Shown: positions 1 through 9,916 of the stretch, one piece after another
How positions within the stretch are numbered: the stretch's first letter is position 1
Layout of the letters: each line of letters opens with the position of its first letter
Assembly (NCBI GenBank): GCA_039193195.1
Contig: JBCCWS010000007.1
Span: forward strand, 1-64,000
Source of the DNA: Pseudomonadota bacterium
GTDB lineage: Bacteria; Pseudomonadota; Gammaproteobacteria; Steroidobacterales; JBCBZW01
Direction: 5' to 3'
Length of the DNA: 64,000 nucleotides
Made by a program: the position numbers and the translations under genes
Notes under the pieces: generated by a model
Told to the model about the DNA's origin: nothing
Database searches by the model: none
Seen by the model: the letters and a program-made list of their open reading frames with translations, nothing else

Positions 1-139
1 GATGGTGATGCCGGGCGACAACATCAAGCTTGGCGTGGAGTTGATTGCACCGATCGCGATGGAGGAAGGCCTGCGCTTCGCCATCCGCGAGGGTGGCCGC
101 ACGGTGGGTGCGGGCGTGGTGGCGAAGATCCTCGAGTGA
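1..139 (+). CDS. tuf: Elongation factor Tu, C-terminal end (partial)
   Basis: The window opens inside the last codons of EF-Tu, the GTPase that brings aminoacyl-tRNA to the ribosome. Codons from position 2 read [15 protein letters not shown] and end [17 protein letters not shown] before TGA at 137-139, which is the standard C-terminal beta-barrel (domain 3) end of bacterial EF-Tu. The start lies outside the window. It sits 39 nt before rpsJ, the usual str operon to S10 operon junction. Confidence 0.95.
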   Translation, partial: MVMPGDNIKLGVELIAPIAMEEGLRFAIREGGRTVGAGVVAKILE

Positions 140-178
140 TCTCGCGCCTGCACTTAGAGAACTGAAGGAAACCTACAC

Positions 179-499
179 GTGGCAAATCAGAACATCCGTA
201 TCCGGCTCCGCGCTTTCGATTACAAGCTGATCGATAGCTCGGCCCGGGAGATCGTCGAAACCGCGCGTCGTACTGGCGCGCAGGTCCGCGGCCCGATCCC
301 CCTGCCGACCAAGAAGGAGCGCTTCACGGTGCTGATCTCCCCGCACGTCAACAAGGACGCGCGAGACCAGTACGAGTTGCGCACGCACAAGCGTCTGATG
401 GACATCGTCGACCCGACGGACAAAACCGTTGACGCCCTCATGAAGCTCGAGCTGCCGGCCGGTGTGGACGTGCAGATCAAGCTGCAGGCCGGGGCTTAA
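179..499 (+). CDS. rpsJ: 30S ribosomal protein S10
   Basis: Small-subunit head protein, also NusE, which joins NusB in antitermination. 106 residues from a GTG start, with the family opening [17 protein letters not shown] and the conserved [23 protein letters not shown] segment in part. It follows tuf closely but is separated from rplC by 304 nt, so it may be transcribed mainly with the tuf unit rather than heading the S10 operon. Confidence 0.97.
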   Translation: MANQNIRIRLRAFDYKLIDSSAREIVETARRTGAQVRGPIPLPTKKERFTVLISPHVNKDARDQYELRTHKRLMDIVDPTDKTVDALMKLELPAGVDVQIKLQAGA

Positions 500-510
500 A
501 CAACCCCGGC

Positions 511-547
511 GACGCGAGGGGCGACCGTCCTGCCGGGAGCGGTCGCC
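511..547 (+). promoter_or_regulatory. Hairpin and repeat copy R1 downstream of rpsJ
   Basis: GGCGACCG (520-527) pairs perfectly with CGGTCGCC (540-547) around a 12-nt loop. There is no T-run, so it is a weak terminator candidate, perhaps an RNA-processing or protein-binding site. The stretch 511-542 is nearly repeated at 5571-5604, just before rplN. Confidence 0.45.
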
Positions 548-575
548 TTAACTGCCTTCCGCTGCGCCTTCGGCG

Positions 576-603
576 TTGACGTAGGCGAATATCGTGCTAA
601 CAT
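576..603 (+). promoter_or_regulatory. Candidate sigma-70 promoter for the rplC-led S10 operon
   Basis: TTGACG at 576-581, a 16-nt spacer, then TGC-TAACAT at 595-603, an extended -10 box with four of six consensus bases. If used, transcription starts near 610 and leaves a leader of about 195 nt before rplC. This would explain the unusually long rpsJ-rplC gap. Found by eye only. Confidence 0.4.
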
Positions 604-609
604 TTCCGG

Positions 610-803
610 CTCTCCCCGGCTCGGGCACGAGTTCCGTTATCCAGGCCGTGGCTTAAGACTGGCTGATCACCGAGATCTACCCGCGGCTTTGACCGCCGTC
701 GGCGCGCCTTTCTGCGCGTGGATGGATCCCCTGCGCTGACGTTGGCGCCGCCTCCGAGAGGGGTGTGGCGGCCTGCCAGCCGGTGACATTCGAGGATTTG
801 ACG
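610..803 (+). promoter_or_regulatory. Possible untranslated leader of rplC operon
   Basis: No convincing gene lies here. The region contains short inverted repeats, for example GCCGCC/GGCGGC around 746-773, and ends at the rplC start. In E. coli the S10 operon leader binds L4 and controls the whole operon, but that leader precedes rpsJ. A displaced L4-responsive leader here is an inference from position alone. Confidence 0.25.
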
Positions 804-1451
804 ATGCCCATTGGTGTAGTCGGCCGCAAACGCGGTATGACGCGGATCTTTACTGAAAACGGCGAGTCGGTGCCCGTCACCGTGATCGAGGCCACCCCCA
901 ACCGGGTGACCCAGGTCAAGGGGCAGGACACGGACGGCTACACGGCACTGCAAGTTACCGCGGGCGAGAAGCGTCGCTCACGCGTTTCAAAGGCGGCCGC
1001 CGGGCACTTCGCCAAGGCCGACGTGGCGCCGGGTACCGGCCTGTGGGAGTTCCGCGTCTCCGATGCCGAGCTTGAGGGTATGTCGGCGGGCAGCGAGATC
1101 ACCGTCGAGGCCTTCGAGGCCGGCCAAAAGGTCGACGTGGTCGGCACGACCGTCGGTAAGGGGTTCGCCGGTGCGATCAAGCGGCACAACTTCCGCACCC
1201 AGGACGCCACGCACGGCAACTCCCTAGCCCACCGGGCGCCTGGCTCCATCGGCCAGAATCAGACGCCGGGCCGCGTGTTCAAGGGTAAGAAGATGTCGGG
1301 GCACATGGGGAACAAGCGCCGCACGGCGCAAAATCTGGAGGTCGTTCGCGTGGACGCTGAGCGCAACCTCCTGCTGATCAAGGGTGCCGTACCGGGCGCC
1401 GCCGGCAGCGACGTCATCGTGCAGCCGGCCGTGAAGACGAGGACGGCCTGA
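804..1451 (+). CDS. rplC: 50S ribosomal protein L3
   Basis: Binds 23S rRNA early in large-subunit assembly. 215 residues from ATG at 804 ([16 protein letters not shown]); an in-frame upstream start at 765 would add 13 non-family residues and is rejected. The long extension with [18 protein letters not shown] that reaches toward the peptidyl-transferase centre is intact. Its stop overlaps the rplD start by one base (TGATG), so translation is coupled. Confidence 0.97.
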   Translation: MPIGVVGRKRGMTRIFTENGESVPVTVIEATPNRVTQVKGQDTDGYTALQVTAGEKRRSRVSKAAAGHFAKADVAPGTGLWEFRVSDAELEGMSAGSEITVEAFEAGQKVDVVGTTVGKGFAGAIKRHNFRTQDATHGNSLAHRAPGSIGQNQTPGRVFKGKKMSGHMGNKRRTAQNLEVVRVDAERNLLLIKGAVPGAAGSDVIVQPAVKTRTA

Positions 1452-2059
1452 TGGAACTTCAGCTCACGGGCGGTCAAGGTAGTGTTGATATCTCCGACAC
1501 CACCTTCGGCCGCGAATACAACGAAGCGCTGGTGCACCAGCTGGTCGTGGCCTACATGGCCAAGGGCCGTGCCGGAAGCAAAGCGCAGAAGACGCGTTCC
1601 GACGTCAGCGGCGGCGGCATCAAGCCTTGGCGTCAGAAGGGCACTGGTCGCGCCCGCGCCGGTACCATTCGCAGCCCCATCTGGCGCGGGGGCGGTCGAG
1701 CCTTCGCCGCTCGCCCGCGGAACTTCGAACAGAAGGTCAACCGAAAGGCCTATCGCGCAGGCATGCGTTCCATCCTGTCGGAGCTCGTGCGGCAGGACCG
1801 ATTGCACGTCGTCGAGTCCGTCGCCGTGGCAGAACCCAAGACCAAGGCCCTGCTCGCGTGGCTGGCCGGTGTCGACGTGGCAGCAGACTGCGCCATCATC
1901 GTCGGTGCAGCCCCCGACGCGCTGGTCCTCGCGGCCCGCAATCTGCCCCACGTCGAAGTGCTCGAAGCTAAGGCGGTCAACCCCGTCAGCCTCCTGCGCA
2001 ATGCTCGCGTGGTCATCGACACGGCCGCACTCACGCACATCGAGGAGGCCTGGCAATGA
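1451..2059 (+). CDS. rplD: 50S ribosomal protein L4
   Basis: 202 residues. The globular domain carries the extended loop [19 protein letters not shown] that lines the peptide exit tunnel. In enterobacteria L4 also represses its own operon by binding the S10 leader. Coupled on both sides: TGATG with rplC and a 4-nt ATGA overlap with rplW. Confidence 0.97.
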   Translation: MELQLTGGQGSVDISDTTFGREYNEALVHQLVVAYMAKGRAGSKAQKTRSDVSGGGIKPWRQKGTGRARAGTIRSPIWRGGGRAFAARPRNFEQKVNRKAYRAGMRSILSELVRQDRLHVVESVAVAEPKTKALLAWLAGVDVAADCAIIVGAAPDALVLAARNLPHVEVLEAKAVNPVSLLRNARVVIDTAALTHIEEAWQ

Positions 2060-2355
2060 GCCAAGAGCGTCTCATGACCCTGCTCCTCGGTCCGCACGTG
2101 TCCGAGAAGTCCACGCGCGTGGCGGATCAGTCTAATCAGGTGGTCTTCAAGGTGCGCCGCGATGCTAGCAAGCCCGAGATCGCCCAGGCGGTCGAGCTGA
2201 TGTTCGACGTCAAGGTAGACAGCGTTCAGGTGGTCAACCACCGCGGCAAAATTAAGCGCTTCGGTTCCCGCTTCGGCCGTAGGTCGGACTGGAAGAAAGC
2301 CTACGTGACCCTAGCAGAGGGCCACGACATCGATTTCCTCGACGCCGCCGAGTAA
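2056..2355 (+). CDS. rplW: 50S ribosomal protein L23
   Basis: Exit-tunnel rim protein, docking site for trigger factor and SRP. 99 residues with [15 protein letters not shown] near the start and the [18 protein letters not shown] loop. Starts inside the end of rplD (ATGA), 37 nt before rplB. Confidence 0.96.
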   Translation: MSQERLMTLLLGPHVSEKSTRVADQSNQVVFKVRRDASKPEIAQAVELMFDVKVDSVQVVNHRGKIKRFGSRFGRRSDWKKAYVTLAEGHDIDFLDAAE

Positions 2356-2392
2356 TAGCGCGTCGACGTAACGAATAGCGAGAGTCGCAGCG

Positions 2393-3220
2393 ATGGCAGT
2401 TCAAAAGACCAAACCCACCTCCGCCGGCCGGCGCTTCGTCGTCAAGGTCAAGGCGAGTGGGCTGCACACGGGCAAGCCCTACGAGCCTCTCGTAGCGAGC
2501 AAGTCCCGCAGCGGTGGGCGCAACAACGCAGGTCGTATCACCACCCGACATCGTGGTGGTGGTCACAAGCAGCGCTATCGCGTCGTCGACTTCAAGCGTG
2601 ACAAGGACAGCATCCCGGCCAAGGTGGAGCGTCTCGAGTACGACCCTAATCGGTCCGCTAACCTCGCGCTGCTGCTCTACGCGGACGGCGAGCGCCGCTA
2701 CATCATTGCGCCCAAGGGTGTGGAAACCGGCACGCCTATAATGTCCGGCACAGATGCACCGATTAAGCCCGGCAACTGCCTGCCGCTGCGAAATATCCCG
2801 GTGGGTTCGGTCGTGCACTGCATAGAGCTGAAGCCTGGCTGCGGCGCTCAGCTCGCGCGCTCGGCCGGCGCGAGCGTGCAGCTGGCTGCGCGCGAGGGTC
2901 GCTACGCCACCCTGCGCCTGCGTTCCGGCGAGATGCGCAAGGTACTTGCCGAGTGCCGCGCGACCGTGGGTGAGGTCGGGAACGACGAGCACTCCTTGCG
3001 CAAGCTTGGTAAAGCGGGCGCCACGCGCTGGCGCGGTGTTCGCCCAACCGTTCGCGGTGTGGCTATGAACCCGGTCGACCACCCGCACGGTGGTGGTGAA
3101 GGTCGTACCTCCGGTGGTCGTCATCCGGTGAGCCCGTGGGGTACCCCCACCAAGGGCTACAAGACGCGTAACAACAAGCGCACGGACAACATGATCGTCC
3201 GTCGCCGTCGTAAGAAGTAA
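2393..3220 (+). CDS. rplB: 50S ribosomal protein L2
   Basis: Core large-subunit protein needed for peptidyl-transferase assembly. 275 residues, close to the usual 273. Visible signatures are [19 protein letters not shown], and [18 protein letters not shown], which carries the conserved histidine near the catalytic centre, and the basic tail [13 protein letters not shown] start; 12 nt separate it from rpsS. Confidence 0.97.
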   Translation: MAVQKTKPTSAGRRFVVKVKASGLHTGKPYEPLVASKSRSGGRNNAGRITTRHRGGGHKQRYRVVDFKRDKDSIPAKVERLEYDPNRSANLALLLYADGERRYIIAPKGVETGTPIMSGTDAPIKPGNCLPLRNIPVGSVVHCIELKPGCGAQLARSAGASVQLAAREGRYATLRLRSGEMRKVLAECRATVGEVGNDEHSLRKLGKAGATRWRGVRPTVRGVAMNPVDHPHGGGEGRTSGGRHPVSPWGTPTKGYKTRNNKRTDNMIVRRRRKK

Positions 3221-3232
3221 GGGGTTGGTGAA

Positions 3233-3505
3233 GTGCCACGTTCGGTAAGAAAAGGGCCTTTCGTCGACGAGCATCTGGCGAAGAAGGTGGAGGCAGCGGT
3301 CTCCGCTAACGATCGCCGTCCGATCAAGACCTGGTCGCGGCGCTCGATGATTCTCCCGGACATGGTGGGTCTCACCATTGCCGTGCACAACGGTCGTCAG
3401 CACGTGCCCGTGCTGGTGTCGGAAAACATGGTCGGCCCCAAGCTCGGTGAGTTCGCGCCCACGCGCACTTACAAGGGCCACGTGGCAGACAAGAAGACCC
3501 GCTGA
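3233..3505 (+). CDS. rpsS: 30S ribosomal protein S19
   Basis: 30S head protein contacting S13. 90 residues from GTG, reading [14 protein letters not shown] and ending in the family [17 protein letters not shown] motif. Tight S10-operon spacing on both sides. Confidence 0.96.
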   Translation: MPRSVRKGPFVDEHLAKKVEAAVSANDRRPIKTWSRRSMILPDMVGLTIAVHNGRQHVPVLVSENMVGPKLGEFAPTRTYKGHVADKKTR

Positions 3506-3519
3506 TAGGAGTGGGAACG

Positions 3520-3855
3520 ATGGAAGTTTCAGCGAAGCTCCGCTACGCCCGCATCTCACCGCAGAAGTGTCGCCTGGTGGCTGACATGGTCCGTGGTAAG
3601 CCGGTCGGTCAGGCGTTGCAGACCCTCATGTTTACGCCTAAGAAGGCTGCCGGCATCGTGCGCAAGGTCCTCGAGTCGGCCATCGCCAATGCTGAGCACA
3701 ACCATGGGGCCGACATCGACGAGCTGCGCGTGGCCTCCATCATGGTCGACGAGGCGCCCCGCTTCCGCCGCTACCAGGCGCGGGCAAAGGGTCGTGGCAC
3801 GCGCATCATCAAGCGCAACAGCCACATCACCATCCGCGTTGCGGACGATAGTTAA
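3520..3855 (+). CDS. rplV: 50S ribosomal protein L22
   Basis: Lines the exit tunnel with L4. 111 residues from ATG at 3520 ([20 protein letters not shown]). An in-frame GTG at 3511 overlaps the GGAG ribosome-binding site and is less likely. The tunnel hairpin [16 protein letters not shown] is present. Confidence 0.96.
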   Translation: MEVSAKLRYARISPQKCRLVADMVRGKPVGQALQTLMFTPKKAAGIVRKVLESAIANAEHNHGADIDELRVASIMVDEAPRFRRYQARAKGRGTRIIKRNSHITIRVADDS

Positions 3856-3871
3856 GGTCAGGGCTTAAACG

Positions 3872-4567
3872 ATGGGTCAGAAGGTCAATCCGATCGGTCT
3901 GCGTCTCGGCATCACCCGCGAGTGGTCCTCGCGTTGGTTTGCCGATTCCAAGACGTTCCCCGATTACGTGCACAGCGATCACGTCATCCGCACGTTCTTG
4001 AAGAAGCGTCTGTCGCAGGCGTCCGTGAGCCGCATCCAGATCGAGCGTCCCGCTCGCAAGTGTCACATCACCATTCACACGGCGCGTCCGGGTGTTGTGA
4101 TCGGCAAGAAGGGTGAGGACATCGAGAAGCTACGTCGCGAGACGGCCAAGCTCCTGGGCATGGGCCTGGGTGACGTGCGCATTTCGATCGCGGAGATCCG
4201 CAAGCCTGAGCTCGACGCGCAGCTGGTGGCCGAGGGCCTGGCCCAGCAGCTGGAGCGTCGCGTGATGTTCCGTCGCGCCATGAAGCGGTCACTGACCAAC
4301 ACCATGCGCCTCGGCGCGGGCGGCGTGAAGATTCGCGTCGCCGGTCGCCTGAACGGTGCTGAGATCGCTCGCGCCGAGTGGACGCACGAAGGCCGCGTGC
4401 CGCTGCACACGTTGCGCGCTGAGGTCGACTACGGGTTCGCCGAAGCCAATACCACCTACGGTGTGATCGGCGTGAAGGTGTGGATCTTCAAGGGTGAGGT
4501 TTTCGACGAGCTCGAAATTGCCGAACCCGAGGCGGAGGCTCCGACCCCCGCTGCTGCTCAGGGGTAA
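3872..4567 (+). CDS. rpsC: 30S ribosomal protein S3
   Basis: Forms the mRNA entry channel. 231 residues with the N-terminal [16 protein letters not shown] domain with [11 protein letters not shown] in the GxxG position, and the C-terminal [13 protein letters not shown] region. Acidic, Ala/Pro-rich tail. 6 nt before rplP. Confidence 0.97.
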   Translation: MGQKVNPIGLRLGITREWSSRWFADSKTFPDYVHSDHVIRTFLKKRLSQASVSRIQIERPARKCHITIHTARPGVVIGKKGEDIEKLRRETAKLLGMGLGDVRISIAEIRKPELDAQLVAEGLAQQLERRVMFRRAMKRSLTNTMRLGAGGVKIRVAGRLNGAEIARAEWTHEGRVPLHTLRAEVDYGFAEANTTYGVIGVKVWIFKGEVFDELEIAEPEAEAPTPAAAQG

Positions 4568-4573
4568 GCCCAC

Positions 4574-4987
4574 ATGCTTCAGCCCAAGAGAACCAAGTTC
4601 CGCAAGCAGATGAAGGGCCGCAACCGCGGTCTGGCTCATCGCGGCTCCACCGTGTCTTTCGGCGAGTTCGGCCTGAAGGCGACGGAGCGCGGGCAGATCA
4701 CCGCACGACAGATCGAGGCGGGTCGTCGCGCGATCACCCGTCACATCAAGCGTGGCGGCAAGATCTGGATCCGCGTGTTCCCGGACAAGCCGATTACCAA
4801 GAAGCCTCTCGAGGTTCGTCAGGGTAAGGGCAAGGGGAGCGTCGAATACTGGGTCTGCCAGATCCAGCCCGGGCGCATGCTTTACGAGATGGAAGGTGTG
4901 AGCGAGCCCGTCGCGCGTGAGGCCTTCCGCCTCGCCGCTGCGAAGCTGCCGTTCGCCACGTCTTTCGTGTCTCGACAGATCCTGTAA
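4574..4987 (+). CDS. rplP: 50S ribosomal protein L16
   Basis: Late-assembly protein near the A site. 137 residues, starting [19 protein letters not shown], with the conserved [20 protein letters not shown] block and [10 protein letters not shown]. Complete and unremarkable. Confidence 0.97.
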   Translation: MLQPKRTKFRKQMKGRNRGLAHRGSTVSFGEFGLKATERGQITARQIEAGRRAITRHIKRGGKIWIRVFPDKPITKKPLEVRQGKGKGSVEYWVCQIQPGRMLYEMEGVSEPVAREAFRLAAAKLPFATSFVSRQIL

Positions 4988-4997
4988 GGCGGTTGTC

Positions 4998-5201
4998 GTG
5001 AAGATTGACGAGCTGCGCGGCAAGTCGCGCGAAGAACTCAATGAGACGTTGCTGGAGCTGCGTCGTGAGCAGTTCAACCTGCGCATGCAGCAGGCATCGG
5101 GCCAGCTGGCCCAGACCGATCAGGTCAAGAAGGTCCGCCGCGACATCGCGCGGGTCAAGACGGTAATGACCGATCTGCACAACGCAGCGGCAACGGAGTA
5201 A
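4998..5201 (+). CDS. rpmC: 50S ribosomal protein L29
   Basis: 67 residues from a GTG at 4998 ([20 protein letters not shown]), 10 nt after rplP. Longer in-frame starts would run into rplP and add unrelated sequence. Two-helix coiled-coil protein at the tunnel exit beside L23. Confidence 0.95.
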   Translation: MKIDELRGKSREELNETLLELRREQFNLRMQQASGQLAQTDQVKKVRRDIARVKTVMTDLHNAAATE

Positions 5202-5207
5202 AGCGAC

Positions 5208-5492
5208 GTGAGCGACGGCAACGACACTGGCACCGACAACAAGGTGATTCGCACAGTGCAGGGACGTGTGGTCAGCAACAAGATGGATCGCACGATCACG
5301 GTGGCGATCGAGCGCCGCGTGAAGCACCCGCTGTACGGCAAGTTCGTGCGTCAGACCACTAAGCTGATGGCCCACGACCAGGACAACGACTGCCGGATTG
5401 GCGATGTCGTGCAGATCCGCGAGTGCCGACCGATGTCGAAGCATAAGTCGTGGCAGCTGGTGAACGTGGTGGAGCGCGCACCGGAGCGGTGA
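5208..5492 (+). CDS. rpsQ: 30S ribosomal protein S17
   Basis: OB-fold 16S rRNA binder, 94 residues from GTG. Core motif [19 protein letters not shown] and the C-terminal [12 protein letters not shown] are present. The N-terminus is about ten residues longer than in E. coli ([15 protein letters not shown]). Confidence 0.95.
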   Translation: MSDGNDTGTDNKVIRTVQGRVVSNKMDRTITVAIERRVKHPLYGKFVRQTTKLMAHDQDNDCRIGDVVQIRECRPMSKHKSWQLVNVVERAPER

Positions 5493-5504
5493 TCGCAGGG
5501 TAAC

Positions 5505-5549
5505 GAGTGACTCGCTGCCTCTTGCGAACGAGGCGCGGCTGAGTCGCTC
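5505..5549 (+). promoter_or_regulatory. Two-part hairpin between rpsQ and rplN
   Basis: GAGTGACTC (505-513) pairs with GAGTCGCTC (541-549) with one mismatch, and inside it GCCTC (517-521) pairs with GAGGC (530-534). It lies in the 116-nt gap where the S10 operon ends and the spc operon begins in enterobacteria. It could be an attenuator or processing site. No T-run follows. Confidence 0.45.
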
Positions 5550-5570
5550 ACTGGACAGCAAGGCCGAGCG

Positions 5571-5604
5571 GACGCGAAGGGCGACCGAGGCCAGCCGGGA
5601 GCGG
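5571..5604 (+). repeat. Repeat copy R2 at the rplN start
   Basis: Matches 511-542 with 16 of 17 bases at the left end and all 11 of the right end (GCCGGGAGCGG), differing in the middle 4-6 bases. Here the GGGAG of the right end sits about 8 nt before the rplN ATG and probably acts as its ribosome-binding site. Confidence 0.5.
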
Positions 5605-5608
5605 ACAG

Positions 5609-5977
5609 ATGATTCAGATGCAGACAGTGTTGAGCGCGGCCGACAACAGCGGTGCCCGCAAGGTCATGTGCATCAAGGTGCTGGGCGGCTCGAAGCGTCG
5701 CTACGCCGGGGTCGGTGACATCATCAAGGTGAGCGTCAAGGACGCCATCCCTCGCGGCAAGGTGAAGAAGGGCGAGATCTACAACGCTGTGGTGGTTCGC
5801 ACGCGCAAGGGCGTGCGCCGTCCAGATGGTTCGCTGATCCGTTTCGACGGCAACGCAGCCGTGCTGCTGAATAACCGCCTCGAGCCGATCGGCACGCGTA
5901 TCTTTGGCCCGGTTACGCGCGAACTGCGTACCAGCAACTTCATGAAGATCATCTCGCTCGCACCGGAAGTGCTGTAA
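5609..5977 (+). CDS. rplN: 50S ribosomal protein L14
   Basis: First gene of the spc segment. 122 residues reading [24 protein letters not shown], with [20 protein letters not shown]. Binds 23S rRNA next to L19 and is the docking site of the silencing factor RsfS, also encoded here (37094-37456). Confidence 0.97.
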   Translation: MIQMQTVLSAADNSGARKVMCIKVLGGSKRRYAGVGDIIKVSVKDAIPRGKVKKGEIYNAVVVRTRKGVRRPDGSLIRFDGNAAVLLNNRLEPIGTRIFGPVTRELRTSNFMKIISLAPEVL

Positions 5978-6002
5978 GCGGGCGCGGCGAGAGGAAGAGA
6001 CG

Positions 6003-6332
6003 ATGAACAAGATCCGACAGGGTGACGAGGTGATCGTCATCACGGGCAAAGACAGGGGGCGGCGCGGTTCCGTCACTCAGGTGCTGGGTAACGGCCGCGT
6101 GCTCGTTGAAGGCATCAACATGGTTAAGAAGCACCAGCGTCCGAACCCGCAGGCCGGCGTGGCTGGCGGGATCGTCGAGAAGGAGATGCCCATGTCCATC
6201 TCCAACGTGATGCTGTTCAACCCGGCCACCTCCAAGGGTGACCGCGTGGGCATCCGCGTGCTCGACGACGGCGACGGTGGTTCGCGCAAGGTGCGCTATT
6301 TCAAGTCCAACGGCGAAGTCGTGGACATCTGA
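6003..6332 (+). CDS. rplX: 50S ribosomal protein L24
   Basis: Assembly initiator protein with a KOW motif ([21 protein letters not shown]). 109 residues. The [14 protein letters not shown] loop is conserved. ATG start after a GAGGAAGAGACG ribosome-binding region. Confidence 0.96.
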   Translation: MNKIRQGDEVIVITGKDRGRRGSVTQVLGNGRVLVEGINMVKKHQRPNPQAGVAGGIVEKEMPMSISNVMLFNPATSKGDRVGIRVLDDGDGGSRKVRYFKSNGEVVDI

Positions 6333-6342
6333 GGTTACGGCG

Positions 6343-6882
6343 ATGGCTAGGCTGCAAGAGTTCTACAGAGAGACCGTGGTCCCCCAGCTTCGCGAGAAGC
6401 TGCAGATCGAGAACGTGATGGAAGTGCCACGGCTCGAGAAGATCACCGTGAACATGGGCGTCGGCGAAGCGGTTGCCGACCGCAAGGTCATGGAGCACGC
6501 CGTAGGCGACCTGACGGCGCTGTCGGGCCAAAAGCCTGTCATCACGCTGGCGCGCAAGTCTGTCGCCAGCTTCAAGATCCGCGACGGCTACCCATGCGGA
6601 TGCAAGGTTACGCTTCGCCGCGAGCGCATGTACGAGTTCCTTGATCGCCTGATCGCTATCGCGATTCCTCGTATCCGCGACTTTCGCGGCCTGAATCCCA
6701 AGGGATTCGATGGTCGCGGCAACTACAACATGGGTGTGAAGGAACAGATCATCTTCCCCGAGATCGACTACGACACGATCGACACGATACGGGGTATGGA
6801 TATCTGCTTCACCACCTCCGCCCACAGCGACGAACACGGGCGCGCATTGCTGGAAGCCTTCAGCTTCCCGTTCCGCAAGTAA
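6343..6882 (+). CDS. rplE: 50S ribosomal protein L5
   Basis: Central protuberance protein that binds 5S rRNA. 179 residues from ATG at 6343 ([20 protein letters not shown]), exactly the family length. An in-frame start at 6238 lies inside rplX and is rejected. Motif [19 protein letters not shown] is present. Confidence 0.97.
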   Translation: MARLQEFYRETVVPQLREKLQIENVMEVPRLEKITVNMGVGEAVADRKVMEHAVGDLTALSGQKPVITLARKSVASFKIRDGYPCGCKVTLRRERMYEFLDRLIAIAIPRIRDFRGLNPKGFDGRGNYNMGVKEQIIFPEIDYDTIDTIRGMDICFTTSAHSDEHGRALLEAFSFPFRK

Positions 6883-6900
6883 GGGAAGGTACCGAAGAGC

Positions 6901-7206
6901 ATGGCTAAGAAGTCGATGATTCAGCGTGAGGTGAAGCGCCGCAAGACGGCAGCAAAGTTCGCCGACAAGCGCGCGAAGCTGAAGGCGGTCATTGGGTCGG
7001 CGATGAGCACCGACGATGAGCGCATGGAGGCGATGGCGCAGCTGCACAAGCTTCCACGCGACGCCGGACCCACGCGTCAGCGCAATCGCTGCAGCATCTC
7101 AGGTCGTCCGCACGGCTACTACCGCAAGTTCGGTCTCGCACGGAACAAGCTGCGTGAAGCGGCAATGCACGGTGAAATCCCGGGTCTGCGCAAGGCGAGC
7201 TGGTAA
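6901..7206 (+). CDS. rpsN: 30S ribosomal protein S14 (zinc-free form)
   Basis: 101 residues, the long form lacking the CxxC zinc pairs. C-terminal [20 protein letters not shown] and GLRKASW are canonical. Lies between rplE and rpsH as usual. Confidence 0.96.
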   Translation: MAKKSMIQREVKRRKTAAKFADKRAKLKAVIGSAMSTDDERMEAMAQLHKLPRDAGPTRQRNRCSISGRPHGYYRKFGLARNKLREAAMHGEIPGLRKASW

Positions 7207-7220
7207 GGGAGCTACGAACA

Positions 7221-7619
7221 ATGAGCATGTCTGATCCTATCGCCGATCTGCTGACCCACATTCGTAATGGTCAGCGCGCGTCGAAGCAGAGCGTCACCTT
7301 GCCCTCCTCGAAGGCCAAGCTCGCCATCTGCGCCGTGTTGCGCGATGAAGGCTACATCGAGGACTTCATGGCGGCTGATGCCGGCAATAATCTCAGCAAG
7401 CTCACGGTGAAGCTTAAGTATTTCGAAGGTAAGCCTGTGATAGATCGCCTCGATCGGGTAAGCCGTCCAGGCCTGCGGATCTACCGCGGCAAAGATGATC
7501 TGCCCAAGGTCCTCGGCGGACTGGGTGTCGCCATCGTCTCCACGTCTCAAGGCGTGATGAGCGATCGAGCGGCCCGCGCCAAGGGTCAGGGTGGCGAGGT
7601 GCTATGCGTCGTTTCCTGA
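7221..7619 (+). CDS. rpsH: 30S ribosomal protein S8
   Basis: 132 residues, [18 protein letters not shown]. The C-terminal [23 protein letters not shown] binds 16S helix 21. In E. coli S8 represses the spc operon by binding near the rplE start; nothing here proves or excludes that. Confidence 0.96.
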   Translation: MSMSDPIADLLTHIRNGQRASKQSVTLPSSKAKLAICAVLRDEGYIEDFMAADAGNNLSKLTVKLKYFEGKPVIDRLDRVSRPGLRIYRGKDDLPKVLGGLGVAIVSTSQGVMSDRAARAKGQGGEVLCVVS

Positions 7620-7666
7620 TGCAGCTAGCAGTAGTACCCGCAACACAGCGTTAAGGCAGCAGAGCA

Positions 7667-8194
7667 ATGTCTAGAGTAGCGAAGAAGCCTATCGACATCC
7701 CGAAGGGTGTCGAAGTGTCCATCAGGGATAACGTGGTGCACGTGAAGGGCCCGAAAGGCGCGCTGACCCAGGAGGTCCACCCTCAGGTGGAGCTTACCCA
7801 GGAAGACGCGCAGCTGAAGGTCGCCCCGCGCAAACCCGACTCGATGGCCATCGCGGGCACCATGCAGGCGCTCGTTGCCAACATGTGCAAGGGCGTGAGC
7901 GAGGGCTTCGAGCGCAAGCTGCAGCTCGTGGGCGTCGGCTATCGTGCCCAGGCGAAGGGCAAGAGCCTGAACATCGCCGTTGGCTTCTCGCACCCGGTGG
8001 ATTTTCCGGTGCCAGAGGGGTTGACCATCGAGACGCCGAGCCAGACCGAGATCGTCATCAAGGGAGCGGACAAGCAGCAGGTCGGTCAAGCCGCCGCCAA
8101 CATCCGTGCCTACCGCCCGCCTGAGCCCTACAAAGGCAAGGGTATCCGCTACGCCGATGAGTACGTGGCGATTAAGGAAGCGAAGAAGAAGTAA
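7667..8194 (+). CDS. rplF: 50S ribosomal protein L6
   Basis: Two-domain protein at the base of the L7/L12 stalk. 175 residues, [16 protein letters not shown] at the start and [16 protein letters not shown] at the end. 47 nt after rpsH. Confidence 0.96.
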   Translation: MSRVAKKPIDIPKGVEVSIRDNVVHVKGPKGALTQEVHPQVELTQEDAQLKVAPRKPDSMAIAGTMQALVANMCKGVSEGFERKLQLVGVGYRAQAKGKSLNIAVGFSHPVDFPVPEGLTIETPSQTEIVIKGADKQQVGQAAANIRAYRPPEPYKGKGIRYADEYVAIKEAKKK

Positions 8195-8236
8195 GTAGGC
8201 CATGCGCCCTTACGGAACCAACCGTCAGAGTCAGTC

Positions 8237-8590
8237 ATGAACAAACGCAATGCTCGTCAGCGCCGCGCGACCAAGACCCGCGCGAAGATCCGCACCCTCG
8301 CCAAGCCGCGCCTGTCGATTCACCGCACGCCGCGTCATATCTACGCTCAGGTGATCTCGGCCGACGGCGGGCAGGTTGTTGCCAGCGCGTCCACCGTGGC
8401 TAAGGCGCTACGCGAGGGGATCGACAAGAGTGGCAACGTCGACGCGGCGCGCGCGGTAGGTCAGGCCGTCGCCCAGGCATCGGTTGCAGCCGGGGTTACT
8501 GCGGTCGCGTTTGATCGCTCTGGGTTCCGTTACCACGGGCGAGTGAAGGCGTTGGCGGAAGCCGCGCGCGAGGGCGGTCTGCAGTTCTAA
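8237..8590 (+). CDS. rplR: 50S ribosomal protein L18
   Basis: 5S rRNA-binding protein, exactly 117 residues. Motifs [16 protein letters not shown] and [23 protein letters not shown] identify it. Confidence 0.96.
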   Translation: MNKRNARQRRATKTRAKIRTLAKPRLSIHRTPRHIYAQVISADGGQVVASASTVAKALREGIDKSGNVDAARAVGQAVAQASVAAGVTAVAFDRSGFRYHGRVKALAEAAREGGLQF

Positions 8591-8635
8591 GCGAGCGCAG
8601 GCAACACCAAGAACATCTCAAGGTAAGCATCGAAT

Positions 8636-9139
8636 ATGGCTAGGGGCGAACAGAACGCAAGCGACGATTTCATCGAGAAGCTCGTCGCCGTGAATCGCGT
8701 AGCGAAGGTGGTTAAGGGTGGTCGCCAATTTGGCTTCACGGCTCTCACCGTGGTCGGCGATGGCAACGGCCAGGTCGGCTTCGGCTACGGCAAGGCTCGC
8801 GAGGTGCCCGGCGCCATCCAGAAGGCGATGCAGGCTGCTCGCAAGAGCTTGCATTCCGTGCCCCTGCGCGACGATACCCTGCAGCACGAGCTGCACGGCC
8901 GCCACGGCGCCACGCGCGTGTTCATGCAGCCCGCCTCTGACGGTACGGGCATCATCGCCGGCGGTGCGATGCGCGCTGTGCTCGAAGCGGCTGGCGTGCG
9001 CAACGTGCTCGCTAAGTCCTACGGCTCGCGCAACCCGATCAACGTGGTGCGCGCGACCGTGAATGCCCTTGCCAGCATGCGATCGCCCAAGTCCGTCGCC
9101 GCCAAACGCGGCAAAGCGGTCGAAGAGATCGTGGGTTGA
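8636..9139 (+). CDS. rpsE: 30S ribosomal protein S5
   Basis: Decoding-accuracy protein. 167 residues with the N-terminal double-stranded RNA-binding part ([21 protein letters not shown]) and the C-terminal [20 protein letters not shown]. Confidence 0.97.
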   Translation: MARGEQNASDDFIEKLVAVNRVAKVVKGGRQFGFTALTVVGDGNGQVGFGYGKAREVPGAIQKAMQAARKSLHSVPLRDDTLQHELHGRHGATRVFMQPASDGTGIIAGGAMRAVLEAAGVRNVLAKSYGSRNPINVVRATVNALASMRSPKSVAAKRGKAVEEIVG

Positions 9140-9155
9140 GCGGGAGACGAGAATC

Positions 9156-9350
9156 GTGACTGACGCGAAGAAGATCCGGATCACGCAGATCCGCAGCAAG
9201 CACGGCCGCCTGAAGGCGCACCAAGCCTGTCTGATGGGCTTAGGGCTGCGGCGCATCCACCATACGGTGGAAGTGGCCGACACCCCCGAGAATCGGGGCA
9301 TGATCAATCGAGTCTCCTTCATGCTCAAGGTGGAGGAGGCGGCGAGCTGA
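9156..9350 (+). CDS. rpmD: 50S ribosomal protein L30
   Basis: 64 residues from GTG at 9156 ([17 protein letters not shown]). Preceded by GGGAGACGAGAATC as ribosome-binding region. Longer in-frame readings extend into rpsE and are rejected. Ends [16 protein letters not shown]. Confidence 0.94.
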   Translation: MTDAKKIRITQIRSKHGRLKAHQACLMGLGLRRIHHTVEVADTPENRGMINRVSFMLKVEEAAS

Positions 9351-9382
9351 GTGCTCGTGGCTGTTAACGGGGCAAGCAAACG

Positions 9383-9832
9383 ATGCACCTGAATACGATC
9401 AAGCCCGGTGAGGGCGCACGTAAGCCTGGCAAGCGCAAAGGTCGCGGCGAGTCGGCGGGCCAGGGCAAGACCTGTGGCCGCGGTGTGAAGGGCCAGCATG
9501 CCCGCTCCGGTGGCTTCCACAAGGTGGGTTTCGAGGGCGGCCAGATGCCCCTGCAGCGGCGCTTGCCGAAGGTGGGTTTCCGCTCGCGCACGCAGCGTTT
9601 CGTTGACGAGATTCGTCTCGGCGAGCTCGCCAAGGCGGCTGCAGCGTCGGAAGACGGTACGACCGTGGACCTTCTCTCTCTACGCAAGGCCCGCCTGATC
9701 ACCTCTCTCATCCGTGAGGCGCGCGTGATTAGCTCCGGCAGCGTGGAGAGCGCGGTGACGGTTCGCGGCCTGAAGGTGACGAAGGGCGCCCGCGCCGCGA
9801 TCGAGGCGGCCGGTGGCAAGGTCGAAGATTGA
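9383..9832 (+). CDS. rplO: 50S ribosomal protein L15
   Basis: 149 residues. Starts [20 protein letters not shown] and has the Gly-rich [20 protein letters not shown] segment threading into the large subunit. Confidence 0.96.
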   Translation: MHLNTIKPGEGARKPGKRKGRGESAGQGKTCGRGVKGQHARSGGFHKVGFEGGQMPLQRRLPKVGFRSRTQRFVDEIRLGELAKAAAASEDGTTVDLLSLRKARLITSLIREARVISSGSVESAVTVRGLKVTKGARAAIEAAGGKVED

Positions 9833-9916
9833 CCCATCGCTGAGCTACGCAAGAAAGAACTAAGCACAAAGGCCGGCACAGGGTGTCGACACGGGCGAGG
9901 GCCCGGGAGTACGTAA

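Noticed and set aside
1259-2056. A 265-codon open frame on the - strand across rplC/rplD
   Set aside because: Antisense shadow of two certain genes.
2252-3559. A 435-codon open frame on the - strand across rplB/rpsS
   Set aside because: It is the mirror of highly expressed, GC-rich ribosomal genes; low-complexity, His/Arg/Ala-rich translation with no family features.
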